Assembly (NCBI GenBank): GCA_018873245.2
Contig: JAEMBT020000005.1
Span: 6,062,001 to 6,126,000 of the forward strand
DNA: 64,000 nt
Direction of reading: 5' to 3'
Source: Archegozetes longisetosus
Lineage: Eukaryota > Arthropoda > Arachnida > Sarcoptiformes > Trhypochthoniidae
Position numbers and translations under genes: made by a program. Within the stretch, counting starts at the first letter, position 1, and every line of letters begins with the position of its first letter. The notes beneath the pieces are model-generated. The model saw only the letters and a program-made list of their open reading frames with translations, made no database searches and was not told the DNA's origin. Positions 10,732 through 21,853 of this stretch are shown here, piece after piece.

Positions 10732-13700
10732 TTAATTTGCCAGAGAAGCCGTTGCTGTCGTTTTAGGTAAGGCAGACGTGAAATCTGACATTTTGACTCG
10801 TATTTCACAGTTCTCTTCATTTATTTCACTATTGTTATCAATTTCTTGAATATCTCTTTCGATTGCATTCATTAATGCATTCGAACACAAAGAATAGAAA
10901 TCAGCACCCGACAATCCAGGAGGACACAAACTTTCGACATGCTCCAAATCCATATCATCGTCGAATTGAAACTTTTTGGTCAGAGCTTTCAATATTTTGA
11001 TCCTGGATAAAGAATCGTCAGCTATTCCCACATATAATAGTCGGTCAAATCTTCCTGGTCTTAACAAAGCACTGTCTAACAAGTCGGGCCTATTTGTGGC
11101 TCCGATTACGAACACATCATTAGATTTGTTCATTCCGTCCATTTCTGCCAATAGTTGAGAGACAACTCTATCCATAACGCCGCCCGAATCGCCACTATGT
11201 CCTCTACTGGGCGCCAATGAGTCCAATTCATCAAAGAATATAACACAAGGCGCACATTTTCGCGCTCGATCGAAAATGTTTCTAACATTCTCTTCGCTCT
11301 GTCCGACGTACATATTTATGAGTTCGGGTCCCTTCACGCTCAAGAAGTTGAGCGAACACTGAGTGGCTGCTGCTTTGGCTAATAAGGTCTTTCCAGTTCC
11401 AGGTGGACCGTAAAGAAGAACTCCTGAACGCCTAAATCCTAGATTTATCAGTTGTGGACATTCATAAGGTAATTGTACTGTGTCTAATATCTCAGACTTG
11501 ATGTGATCGTGACCTCCGATATCATCCCACTTTACGTCTGGTATATTTGGCGAACCGATTGCATCCGAATGCATTCGTTGTAACTCATTGAAAGAATCCG
11601 TTAGAAACTTGTTTGTTAAAACAATTCCGGAAAGCGCCACATCAGTCGCATCGATAGACTGAGACTTCGAATCAGAAAAACTAGAATAAAGTTGTTTTAG
11701 AGCATTAGAAACTAATGCAAACAGATCTCCATAATAGAAACCAACTGTCTTTTGGGCTAATTCTGACAAATTCAAATCAGTCGATATGGGTATTTGTCCG
11801 ATTAACGATTTTATTATGTTTTCTCTTTCTTCAACACTTGGACAGTCAATATCAATAGAATGTATAAATAAAGAGCTTAACTCATTATTGACAGACTTTT
11901 TAGGTTCTGAATTGGTTGCGATCACAATAATAGGCCACTCTTTGTTGATATCTGTTAATTCATACAATGCCTGACTGAACGCCTTTGCGATTCTCGGATC
12001 ATCGTACATTTCATTATTACATAAAAGATTTATATCAGAAATTAGTAGAACACACGGTGCATAAATAGCTGCCTTTGAGAGACACTGTTTAATCTTAGTC
12101 TCCGTCGAAGCCGCGGTATCTCCAATGATATCGTTTGCATTTATAACGTACAGATGTAAATTCCAGTACTTGCACATTGAACTCACAATAGTTTTTTTAC
12201 CCGATCCTAACAGACCGTTAATCATAATAGTGCCGATCGTTTTGCTTTTCGGCATTAAATAAGGAAATACTAAATCACATAAACCATTCACATATGTTGT
12301 GAGTCCAGGAGGATTCGGACTGTTGTGAGCTAAAGTTAAGCTTGAACTGTAATACGATGAAAGTGTGGCAGGAATAACACTATGTACTGTCCCAGTTTGA
12401 TAGAGCTTCGAATTGTTCACATCGATCAAACAACCGTTGCCTTCAATGAGACTGACTCTAAAATAAACGACTGGCCATTCGTAGTTCGAAACCTCTTTAG
12501 CACTTAAGTCATACAGTGGGTCTTCTTTCGCTGAAACTCCAATCACATCATCCTTCACAACATATCTTGTCTGTTGGAAATAATTTTTCAGCATTACTGA
12601 GTAGTCATTGTTAGCCGAATATTCTGGTGATTGAATAAGTGTTATGTGTACTGAAGACGAGTACGATATTTGTTCCATTAATGAAACATCTTTCCGGACC
12701 TGAAAAGTTCCAAAATTTATAATTGGATTTGAATAATTCGTTTTCATGTAATTCTTATTATTAGTGCAACTTTTCTAAACTATTTACACCTAAAAGCTAA
12801 GTCAAAACTAACAAAAGGCAAAACTAGAGTTTAACGGTAATTAAAAACTCGACTCATTTATAATTGGATTATGTCCAACTTATTCTAGCAATGCTATAGC
12901 TTAAGATTTATTGAGGAAACTGCGAGAAAGCTTTCAATATAACAGATGAGTTAGGCTTAAAGTCTAATTAATCAAACTATTGATTGATGGCATACGTCTA
13001 CCATTAAAGTAGTGTTTGGCTGCAATAAAGGTCGAGTCAAAAATTCATGAGATGATAAACTTTGCAAATTAAACCACAGTTGAGGCGATATGTAAGCGAT
13101 GTTGTCATCCGTTATTGAATCTATTGGATACAATTGAGAGAAGCGTTGTTTTGATTTGAATGTTTTGTCATGCGACGAAAGCCAAATACGGGCCCAATCT
13201 TTGGTATTACACTTCAATTTATTAGCTAAGGCGTTACTTGAAACAAAAATACATCCATTTTCAGAGTCTATGTCAGGGATTAATGGAGTGTTGGATAAAA
13301 TGACGATTTGAAACGAGAATGAGACTGCATTCAGAAAACTAGTGGAAGCAGTATAGGTCTGAATGGCTGTTGTTTTGCTTGTGCTTAGTTGGCCACAATT
13401 CTCATTAAAACTATTACCAATTGTTGGTTTCAATAATAATCTACTCGTGAAGTTCATCAGATGTAAGGCTTTAACCACTTTGTTGTCTTGATTTGCGTTT
13501 TCATCAACTACTGAATTGTCACTTATATTATCATAGTTTGGCTTCGCATCATTTGATATGTTTATTATAATTATTTCCGTATTCAATGTCAGTATTCCCT
13601 GAGCAACAGGTTCACAATTTAATACAATTAAGTGTTCATTTCCTGCAAACCAATCGTTTCTTCTACACAACAGCTTCGTTCGACTATTTGAGATACTTTT

Positions 13701-14174
13701 AATCAATGTTTGGTACCAATTATCGCTCTTGACGGTTTGGTACAATAAGTTAGATTTGACACCAATTGTGATTTTATTAATTTGAGGGCAATTATGAGTT
13801 AGATTGAAATATAGGTGGTTGTCACAAACGGATAAGTTATAATGAGATAGAAACCGCTGGCTAACTATGAGTTTGATTGATTCACTGCTCTGATCTTTAA
13901 ATAAATGATTGTTTAATGATTTGACGCAAACAAATAATGCGTTAGAACTACTATTAATTTGCTGCTCGATACTATTAAAACATAAAATCGAGCCAACTAT
14001 ATGATCGCTTGTCTCGAATAAACCATCCAATGATTTATTATTAACATAACAAATGAGTTCATTGTTTTCAAACTCATTTTTTATATTTGATTCCTTAATT
14101 GATTTGAGTTGGTCCAAGTTATCAAATATATTGTCGATTAAAACTAATTCTAACTTAATTGTCGTTTTATTCAT
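10732..14174 (-). CDS. PEX6: Peroxisomal AAA ATPase peroxin-6
   Basis: PEX6 forms a heterohexamer with PEX1 on the peroxisome and pulls ubiquitinated PEX5 out of the membrane for reuse. Two exons: 14174 to about 13002 or 12996, and 12699-10732. The donor is ambiguous between ATG|GTAGAC and GAC|GTATGC, both phase 0; the acceptor is CTTTTCAG. The product is about 1046 residues (human 980). The N-terminal half is poorly conserved, as is usual. The first AAA domain has a degenerate Walker A (GSGKKT), and its Walker B position lacks the usual acidic pair (LLISDINLL). The second AAA domain is strongly conserved: WDDIGG, GPPGTGKTLLAKAAA near residue 820, KGPELINMYVGQSEENVRN, FFDELDSLAPSRG and GATNRPDLLDSALLRPGRFD. 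An inactive-looking D1 and active D2 is normal for PEX6. The C terminus stops about 20 residues earlier than in human PEX6, so a further small exon cannot be excluded. Confidence 0.93.
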
Positions 14175-15123
14175 TATTGAGGCTGTAAAGTCTAACCAAA
14201 TACCATATCACTTTAGTTATTCACAAATATTTATCTTAAGATTGTTTTCAAACATCAATCAATGACGAAATGTTTTAACTGATTTAAAGCCAAAACATAT
14301 GACTGAACGTAAATAAGAGGTGTCTCTCCAGTTGATCACTTCTGTTAATAGAACTCAATATATATTTGTTTGATGTGAAACCTACGTCAACTTTTGATCG
14401 ACGTCTGAGTCTAAGTATCTCGATTTGGGATATTTAGGAACTTCTAATGGCTTTGGGTTACTTTCAAATAATACGCGTCTCTGTTTATTTACTTGAACAA
14501 AAATGAATCAATAATTAAGAGTTAATATGTCTTTATTAGTTCGTTCAAAGAGATGGCTCTCACTAGTTTTTATTCAACTTTCACATTAGGCTTGAGTACT
14601 ATTTACTCAATACTTCTATTGATTCTGACGTAAAATCCCACTAAAATTTTCTCATTGTTTTCACTTAATTATTAAAAATGTTATAAAAAATTTCGAAAAA
14701 TAGCTGATACTTTGAAGTAACCCTGGAATTACACTAACTTGAATAATGTATTTTGCTTAATAATAGACTCACTGAACAATATCTGGAAAAAACTAAAAAC
14801 CCGAAAAGTACCGAAAAATCCTTGTGTTGGATAAGACGTCACATAAACACAACTAATTTAAAACATATGTTTACCAAAGATTTTATGCAATTAAGAGTAG
14901 ATCTTATTTATATGTTTGAATATTAGTTGAAAACAGTAGACTTAAAGTAGCGATCGTTTGACTCGAAGTATTATTTTGTGTCAATTTATACCTGAAGACA
15001 TTGTTGAGTGTAAATCGAGTGTGACTCAAATTTGCCAAAATTTATAAAATAGTTTATAATAAAGAAAACGGATTAAATAATCAATAAATATATAATAAAT
15101 AATAAGTGATTAATAAGATAAGG
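14175..15123. other. Divergent intergenic region, PEX6 and HID1 promoters
   Basis: About 950 bp separate the PEX6 start (minus) from the HID1 start (plus). It is AT-rich with no convincing exon. It should contain both promoters, but I could not point to specific elements. Confidence 0.5.
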
Positions 15124-17613
15124 ATGGGAAACACAGACTCAAAACTGAATTATAGGAAAGCAATCGTTCAGCTCACTACTAAAACGCAACCGATTGATAC
15201 GAGAGATGATCAATTTTGGGACCAGTTTTGGTGTGAAAATGTCAGTAGTATTCAAGACGTATTTGCATTAATTCCAGCGCCAGAAATAAGAGCTCTTCGA
15301 GAAGAGTCGCCCTCTAATTTGGCCACTTTTTGCTATAAAGCGGTAGAAAAGTTGGTCAAATCAACTGATTCTCTTTGCAATACTTCGGCTCAGCAACAAA
15401 TTGTCTTAAATAGTGTCCGACTTTTGACTCGGGTTTTGCCCTACATTTTCGAAGATCCTGACTGGAAAGGGTTCTTCTGGTCAAGCCTGCCCTCGTCTTC
15501 AGTAGTATCTCATGGACAAGAAGAGGAAGAAGTGCGTCAAGAAAACCTTCCTTTAGCGCAATCGTTGATATTAGCGATTTCTGATCTTCTCTTCTGTCCC
15601 GACTTTACAGTCAGTCCACTACCGAGCAAAGGCAGCAAATTTGGAGCACCAGATTCTCCTCCCGAAGACTTACAGTCAATAGATAGCTGTGAATACATTT
15701 GGGAGAGTGGCGTTGGATTTACAAATCCAACGACTAGTACCTCAACATATGATCGCAACAGAACTGAGTTATTGAGACTATTGTTGACATGTTTTAGTAC
15801 GTCGATGTATATGTCACCTAACGAAGCTGGACATACGCCCAACCGATGGATCGAATACTTTACGTCCGTTGAAAATCGTCACGCGTTACCAATTTTCACA
15901 TCCCTGTTGAATACAGTCTTTTCCTACGATCCGATCGGATATATTCCATTCAATCATTTGTTGTTCAATGATTCCAAGGAAAGTGTAGTCGAAATCGCTC
16001 TTCAGATTCTAATTGTCACACTAGATCATGATTTCAGTGCTGATAATCCCCACAACTTCGGTGGTGCGGAAGAGGATACGCTTCAGGACAATCTTTTTAT
16101 CAATTATTTATCTCGTATTCATCGCGAAGAAGATTTTACATTTATCCTGAAAGGATTTACTCGACTTCTGAACAATCCATTGATTCAGACCTATATTCCG
16201 AATTCTACCAAGAAGATTCAATTCCATCAGGAATTACTGGTATTATTTTGGAAAGTTTGTGATTACAACAAAAAGTTCATGTATTACGTTCTGAAAACCA
16301 GTGATGTTCTCGACATATTAGTGCCAATTCTTTACCATTTAAACGATAGTAGAGCTGATCAGTCAAGGGTTGGCTTGATTCACATCGGAGTTTTCATTCT
16401 GTTGCTATTAAGTGGCGAAAGAAATTTCGGGGTCCGTCTCAACAAGCCTTATTCGGCGAGTGTTCCGATGGAGCTACCGATATTCACTGGCACTCACGCA
16501 GATCTGCTTATTATTGTATTTCATAAAATTATAACAACAGGACATCAAAGATTGCAGCCATTGTTCGACTGCTTGTTAACCATTATTGTTAACGTTAGCC
16601 CCTATTTAAAAACGCTATCGATGGTTTCGAGCACTAAAATATTGCATTTATTGGAAGCATTCTCAACTCCGTGGTTCTTGTTTTCCAACCAAACCAATCA
16701 TCACTTGGTTTTCTTTTTGCTCGAAATATTTAATAATATAATTCAATACCAATTCGATGGAAACTCTAATCTAGTCTATACTATCATAAGAAAGAGAAAT
16801 ATATTTCATTCGTTGGCCAATTTGCCCACGGATTACTCCACAATTCAAAAATCTCTTAACAAGAAAACAAGTCTCAACCGTAAACCTAAATCTCTTTCAA
16901 TATCGTCGTCGGTTTCATCTTCTAGTCTTGCTTCTAGTCCGATATCACCGCCAACTTCTCCAACTAGTCCTGTACAAAAAGAAGATGCGATTCCTTCAAC
17001 AGCTGGTGAAGCAAATTCGAGTGAAACACCACTCAATGTTTCGTTGGCAGCAACGCCTCGGATCGATAAAATGACTGAACGAACACATCCGAACCCGAAA
17101 AGTGTAGATGAAGAAGCTAAAAGTCCTACATTCGAGTCAAGTCCTAATACAAGTGGACGCGTTCTAAGTCGACAATCGAGTGAGTCGTCGAATGCATCGC
17201 TGAACAGAACGGCTCAGTGGACGCCAACTCCTGAATGGATCAACTCTTGGAAACAGAAGCTACCGTTGCAGACGATTATGCGAATGCTCCAGGTATACTA
17301 ATGTGTTGAGTGCGATGCTATATTTAACTAATTGTTAACTTGAAACCTGCAGGTTCTCGTACCTCAAGTTGAAAAAATGTGTATTGACAAAGGAATCACA
17401 GATGAGAATGAAATTCTCAAATTCTTACAACATGGGACTCTAGTCGGACTCTTACCAGTTCCACATCCGATTCTAATCAGAAAATATCAGACAAATGCTG
17501 GAACTACTCTTTGGTTTCGTACTTACATGTGGGGAGTCGTATATCTTCGTAATATTGATCCCCCGATTTGGTACGACACGAATGTCAAGCTGTTTGAAAT
17601 ACAGAAGCTTTAA
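15124..17613 (+). CDS. HID1: HID1 domain protein, Golgi/dense-core vesicle factor
   Basis: HID1 is a peripheral Golgi protein needed for sorting neuropeptides into dense-core vesicles; it is myristoylated. Two exons, 15124-17292 and 17353-17613, joined by a 60-bp GT-AG intron, give 808 residues (human 788). The only in-frame methionine at the start gives MGNTDSKLNYRKAIVQLTTK, with Gly2 and Ser6 as in an N-myristoylation signal. Matching family blocks include DDQFWDQFW, IRALREESPSNLATFCYKAV, RLLTRVLPYIFEDPDW, ENRHALPIFTSLLNTVF and TLWFRTYMWGVVYLRN near the end. Between about residues 590 and 700 there is a Ser/Thr/Pro-rich low-complexity stretch (SSSVSSSSLASSPISPPTSP), a likely disordered linker. 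There are no transmembrane segments. Identification is secure. Confidence 0.96.
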
Positions 17614-18085
17614 TTTATTATTCATATTACCTCTCAATTGGAATCGTATTAGATTCTAGTCTAAAGTATTTTTTATCCTAGTCTAGTCATGTCTACAGTA
17701 TGTTCATCAGTATTACATAATTCCAAAGAATTGCAAGTTCTGATTCGGACGAAACTAATAGTTCTTAAGAAAATTGATCACTAAGTTTATTTATTCGAAA
17801 CATTCCAAGAGATTATTATTTGAATTTATTGCATTTATTATTTATTTGATTGCAAAGATGTTCTTTTATGATGACTTACTTTTTACACGCATCTAAATAT
17901 GAGTGAAGTATTTAATGAATTTGGTGCATTTCGTTTGATCTAATGATGTTATTATTGAGAATTATAATCATTTTATCATTTAATTTATTGACACGTTATA
18001 TACTACTATCAATACAACTTATTATTAAAACTATATTTAAACTTAAATGTTCCGAAATTGTTATGTTTTCATTATAACAATTAAA
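17614..18085. other. Convergent intergenic region after HID1
   Basis: This 470-bp AT-rich stretch lies between the 3' ends of HID1 and the small minus-strand gene. It is probably both 3' untranslated regions. I see nothing else. Confidence 0.6.
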
Positions 18086-18379
18086 TTATTTAATTAAATG
18101 ACTATCTGTTACATATTCTTTCGGATAATTGTTAAGTCTTTCATCATCGGGTCTCATGACTGTAAAAAATCGAACAATTCAATGAAAGTGAGTACAAATA
18201 ATGATTAGAGAAGCAAAATGTAATTTCTTACTTAGATATCTTTCTTTGTATCGAGTGATATAACCTCCAGGAGGTGTATAAAGTAATCGTATCGTAAGAG
18301 CAACAGTGGCTGCAACTCCCAGACTCATCGACGCGTAAAGATGCGGTATTTCGTGCCATCCTCGCTTTATTAGTGCCAT
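18086..18379 (-). CDS. Small single-span membrane protein, possibly a complex I accessory subunit (NDUFA3-like)
   Basis: Two exons, 18379-18232 and 18159-18086, join in frame across a 72-bp GT-AG intron to give 73 residues. The ATG sits in GGAAAGTTATGG; a longer open frame upstream has no ATG. The protein starts MALIKRGWHEIPHLYASM, then has one hydrophobic stretch (LGVAATVALTIRLLY) from about residue 19, then a basic segment (ITRYKERY) and LIMRPDDERLNNYPKEY. A short N-terminal GW-x-E-x-P, a single membrane span and a C-terminal MRPDD element recall small accessory subunits of mitochondrial NADH dehydrogenase, such as insect NDUFA3-type proteins, but I am working from memory and the match is weak. 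The clean intron and continuous frame make it a real gene. The function is tentative. Confidence 0.7.
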
Positions 18380-18922
18380 AACTTTCCAATCAATCAAAAT
18401 AAATCAAATTTTTATTGATTACAAAATATTTCATTCAAAACATTTAACATTAATTGAAGGAATGTTAACATTAGCTCAAACCATCTTAAGATTAACTATC
18501 TATTAAGTAATCAAATTAAGCATACATTTAAATCCCTTTCCAAGTCCGCTGGCCAACATTTTTCTGACCACTTAATCAGCTTATTTACAAATCAAACTGA
18601 TTCAAATCTTATTACTTTCAGATTGTTTGAGGACTAAATTTTCTCAAAAGCTGCAGATATTTATTCAATAATAATAACAAAGATGAACATAAATTACGTG
18701 TTCTGTAAATTTACTATCCAATAGAGGTTTGACTGACAAAAGTGTTGGAGGGACCAAAATTAGAGCTAAAGAAGAGCAGTATTCATAATTATTATTATAT
18801 TGAATGCCATATTGGCCTCTAAAGTGACTTTTTGTCAATTAAGTTATTTTCGGCACTCCTTTCTATCAAAATGTTTTATTAATTAACTATTAAGAAGTTG
18901 TGAAACACAAAAAGTGCCACAA
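18380..18922. other. Divergent intergenic region before dystrobrevin
   Basis: This 540-bp AT-rich stretch lies between the start of the small minus-strand gene and the dystrobrevin start. It probably carries both promoters. No motif could be assigned. Confidence 0.5.
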
Positions 18923-21722
18923 ATGGAGAGACAGGATATGCAATTTGTGTCAAACAAATACGACTCATTGCTCAACGATATGAGTAAGAAATAAGAGTTG
19001 ATTAATAAATAATTAGTTTAGTTTTAGGACCAACTCAACAAGTAATTCAATGACTAATTGTTGACAATTTAGGTGAACATAACTTCGATGTTATTCGTTT
19101 CGCTTCGTATCGAACTGCCTCTAAACTACGATTCATTCAAAAGAAAACTAATTGTGAGTCAAATTATCTGATGATTCATTTTCAACTAATTTACTCTTCT
19201 CTCCAATCAACAGTTCATTTGATAGACTTATGGAATGCGATTGAATCGATTCGAGAGAACGGACTACATAACTTTCAGGACATATCGTCAGAGATGTCGA
19301 TCTCTCGATTGGAGACTTTGATAAGCTCTTTATTCTATCAATTAAGTAAACGTCTTCCACAATCACTTACTTTTAACTTAGACGAATCTATCACCCTTTT
19401 GCTCAGTTGGCTCTTGAACGCTTACGACCCGTGAGTCTAAACATTATGTCTTCTTTCAAACAAGTCATTCAGTTTTGCTCATTTTAATATGTAGCTTAAT
19501 TCTGTCATACTCTCAACAGTTATGAAAAGTCTGAACTTTGATCCAAAACAAATTGATTTTTCAATAATTTCAAACAGTCAAATTTTTCTAACTTTGATGT
19601 GCACTTAAGTAGTTTTTGAAATATAAAAATGCCATAGAAAACACGGCTTAATCACTTGTGAGTTTAAGAACCACTTAACTAAGTGTTGAGAGAGGTTTTA
19701 CTGTATCTTCAAATTGGCGCTTACCTTGAATACTAATATTGAAAAGTTGTATTAATTTTTCTAATATAAATTTGCTATAGGAACGGCAGGGGAAAAGTCA
19801 ATGTGTTTGCTACTAAGATAGCATTTGCAATAATGTGTTCGGGAAAACTGGTGGACAAATTGAGATATATATTCTCATTGATATCAGATTCGAGTCGAGG
19901 ACATTTAGTAGAAAGTCGTTTCAAAGCATTTCTTCGCGAGTCAATGGCCTTACCGTGTAGTGTATTCGAAACGGCAACTTTTCAGTACGACGACAGCCTT
20001 TCCTCGTCCATTTTTGATTTTAGTCAACAAATTGATTTGCATTCGTTTATGAGTGTCTTCGTCACTTCAAACAGTCCTCCAATTTTCATTTCATGGATTG
20101 TGATATTGCACCGAATGTCTGATGTCGAATATGTTGTTCATCCCATCAATTGTGATGCTTGTAATCGACAAACATTTAATGGATTTCGTTATAAGTGCCA
20201 AAAATGTTTTAATTATAATTTATGTCAAGACTGTTTCTGGAGAGGAAGGTCTTCGGGATCACATAATGCGGACACTCATGCCTGTAAAGAATACGCATAT
20301 TGGAAGTCTCCAACCAAACAAATTGGTCACTCGTTGAGAAAATCTTTTCGTTGCATTCCTTCAGCTAAGCCTCAGTTACAATATACAGATGAACCACCAA
20401 AAGATAAACGATTCAACCTAACACATATCGTTCCTCCATCGCCCGTACCTTCTATTCATCACTATAACGGGTTTAGTGTACGCTCCACATCATCTGATTT
20501 GGAGTCACTATACGGTGGTTCTAATAGCTTCTATCGTTCTCCTCCTTCTACTTATACAACGGCAACAACTGATTCTCGATTTGGTGATGAAGAACATCGG
20601 CTTATTGCTGGGTATGCCCAAGCCTTAGCTAATTTCTCCAAAGGTGGTTCAGTTGCAACCAATGCTTCCAATTCAGAAGTGATCAACGACATATCACAAC
20701 AACAGAGAGTTATTTCTCAGTTGGAAACAAAGAATAGAGAAATTATGAAAGAAATAACACGATTGCGTCAAGAAAAACAAGAAAATGAAATTAGAGATAA
20801 TAGACTCAAATCTAGTGGCTATTACACAACTGCGAGTGTAAGTTCACAACATGACCCTCTGTTGCTCTCAGAGTTGGCCAGTTTGAGACAGAGGAAGGAA
20901 GAACTTGAGTCACATTTGAGTGCTTTGCAAGAAAGTCGTCGCGAACTTATGATTCAATTGGAAGGTTTGATGAAATTGTTGAAAAACCACGGAAACCTTT
21001 TGGCGATTCCCGCCAGTGGCACCAATTCCGCCTCTTCTACCCTTAATAGAAACATTGGCAGCTCTTTGTCGGCAACTACTCCGACATCTGTCTCAATGCA
21101 AAGCGATATAAGTAGTGTTGCGAGCGTTTCGTCAGCTGTTAACCGCGACCTATTAGTTGCAGCCGATTCGGTAACTAATGCCATGTCATCGCTCGTCAAA
21201 GAATTAAATTCTGAAGACGAAACTGAGGAATTGATTAATGAGCTCAATAATAAAGTATTAATTAACGAAAGTATTGTTAAAAGTAACAAAGATATTGACA
21301 TTGAGATGGAAGAGGAAAAACTGGTATAGATTTTGAATCAATAGAATTGTTTATAATTTATTGATTAAATGATTTATTTGTTTTATTTTATAGAAATCGA
21401 GAGCATTAGCTACTTCTGTTGCTTTCTCTTAAGTTTGTTTTATTTTTGTTATTTTGTTGTCTAGTGAGTGGTATGTTATCTTTTATACTCCGTTTTCTTA
21501 TGCATTTTCTCAAATCAATTCATTTATAAACAGGCATTTAATTTATTCAATGTTGAAAACAAAGTAAGTATTGGTTCATTTAAAAAGATTAAATCTCATC
21601 CTTTGCAATATAATACCACTGATGATGAGAGTTATATACGCACCGATGACGACGAACTCGACGACATCGATGATGACGATTGGGATAATTCAAACAAGTT
21701 ATGGACTTCTATTAACCGTTAA
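18923..21722 (+). CDS. Dystrobrevin, dystrophin-complex scaffold
   Basis: Dystrobrevin binds dystrophin and syntrophins in the membrane complex of muscle and neurons. Exons: 18923-18983, 19073-19153, 19214-19430 and 19781 to 21323 or beyond. The protein shows FASYRTASKLRFIQKKTN, HLIDLWNAIESIRENGLHN, the EF-hand-like region with KLVDKLRYIFSLISDSS, a ZZ zinc finger (HPINCDACNRQTFNGFRYKC then CQDCFWRG, about residues 239-290), FNLTHIVPP, and two coiled-coil segments (about residues 426-523, ending in ELMIQLEGLMKLLKN). Reading through position 21324 adds one valine and a stop, giving 635 residues. Two further phase-0 exons, 21394-21432 and 21534-21722, could replace that end, so the C terminus is probably alternatively spliced. 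A MITE lies in the intron at 19431-19780. The ZZ-plus-coiled-coil form without spectrin repeats points to dystrobrevin rather than dystrophin. Confidence 0.95.
19575..19705. repeat. pogo-like MITE copy (family A) in dystrobrevin intron
   Basis: This copy starts CAGTCAAATTTTTCTAACTT and ends GAGAGAGGTTTTACTGTA. The middle holds GTGCACTTAAGTAGTTTTT, CACGGCTTAATCACTT and AACCACTTAACT, all in the order seen in the other copies. The right end is followed by TA, the usual Tc1-mariner target. It has no coding capacity. Confidence 0.65.
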
Positions 21723-21853
21723 ATTTCATATAAAATAAACGATTCACTAATTTATAGATCATCGAGAGATGTGGTAAATGTAAGATAACTTATGAAATGA
21801 CGCATTTTATTTAATCTGTATACTGTTTTGTAATAAATTTGAATAAAAATAGT

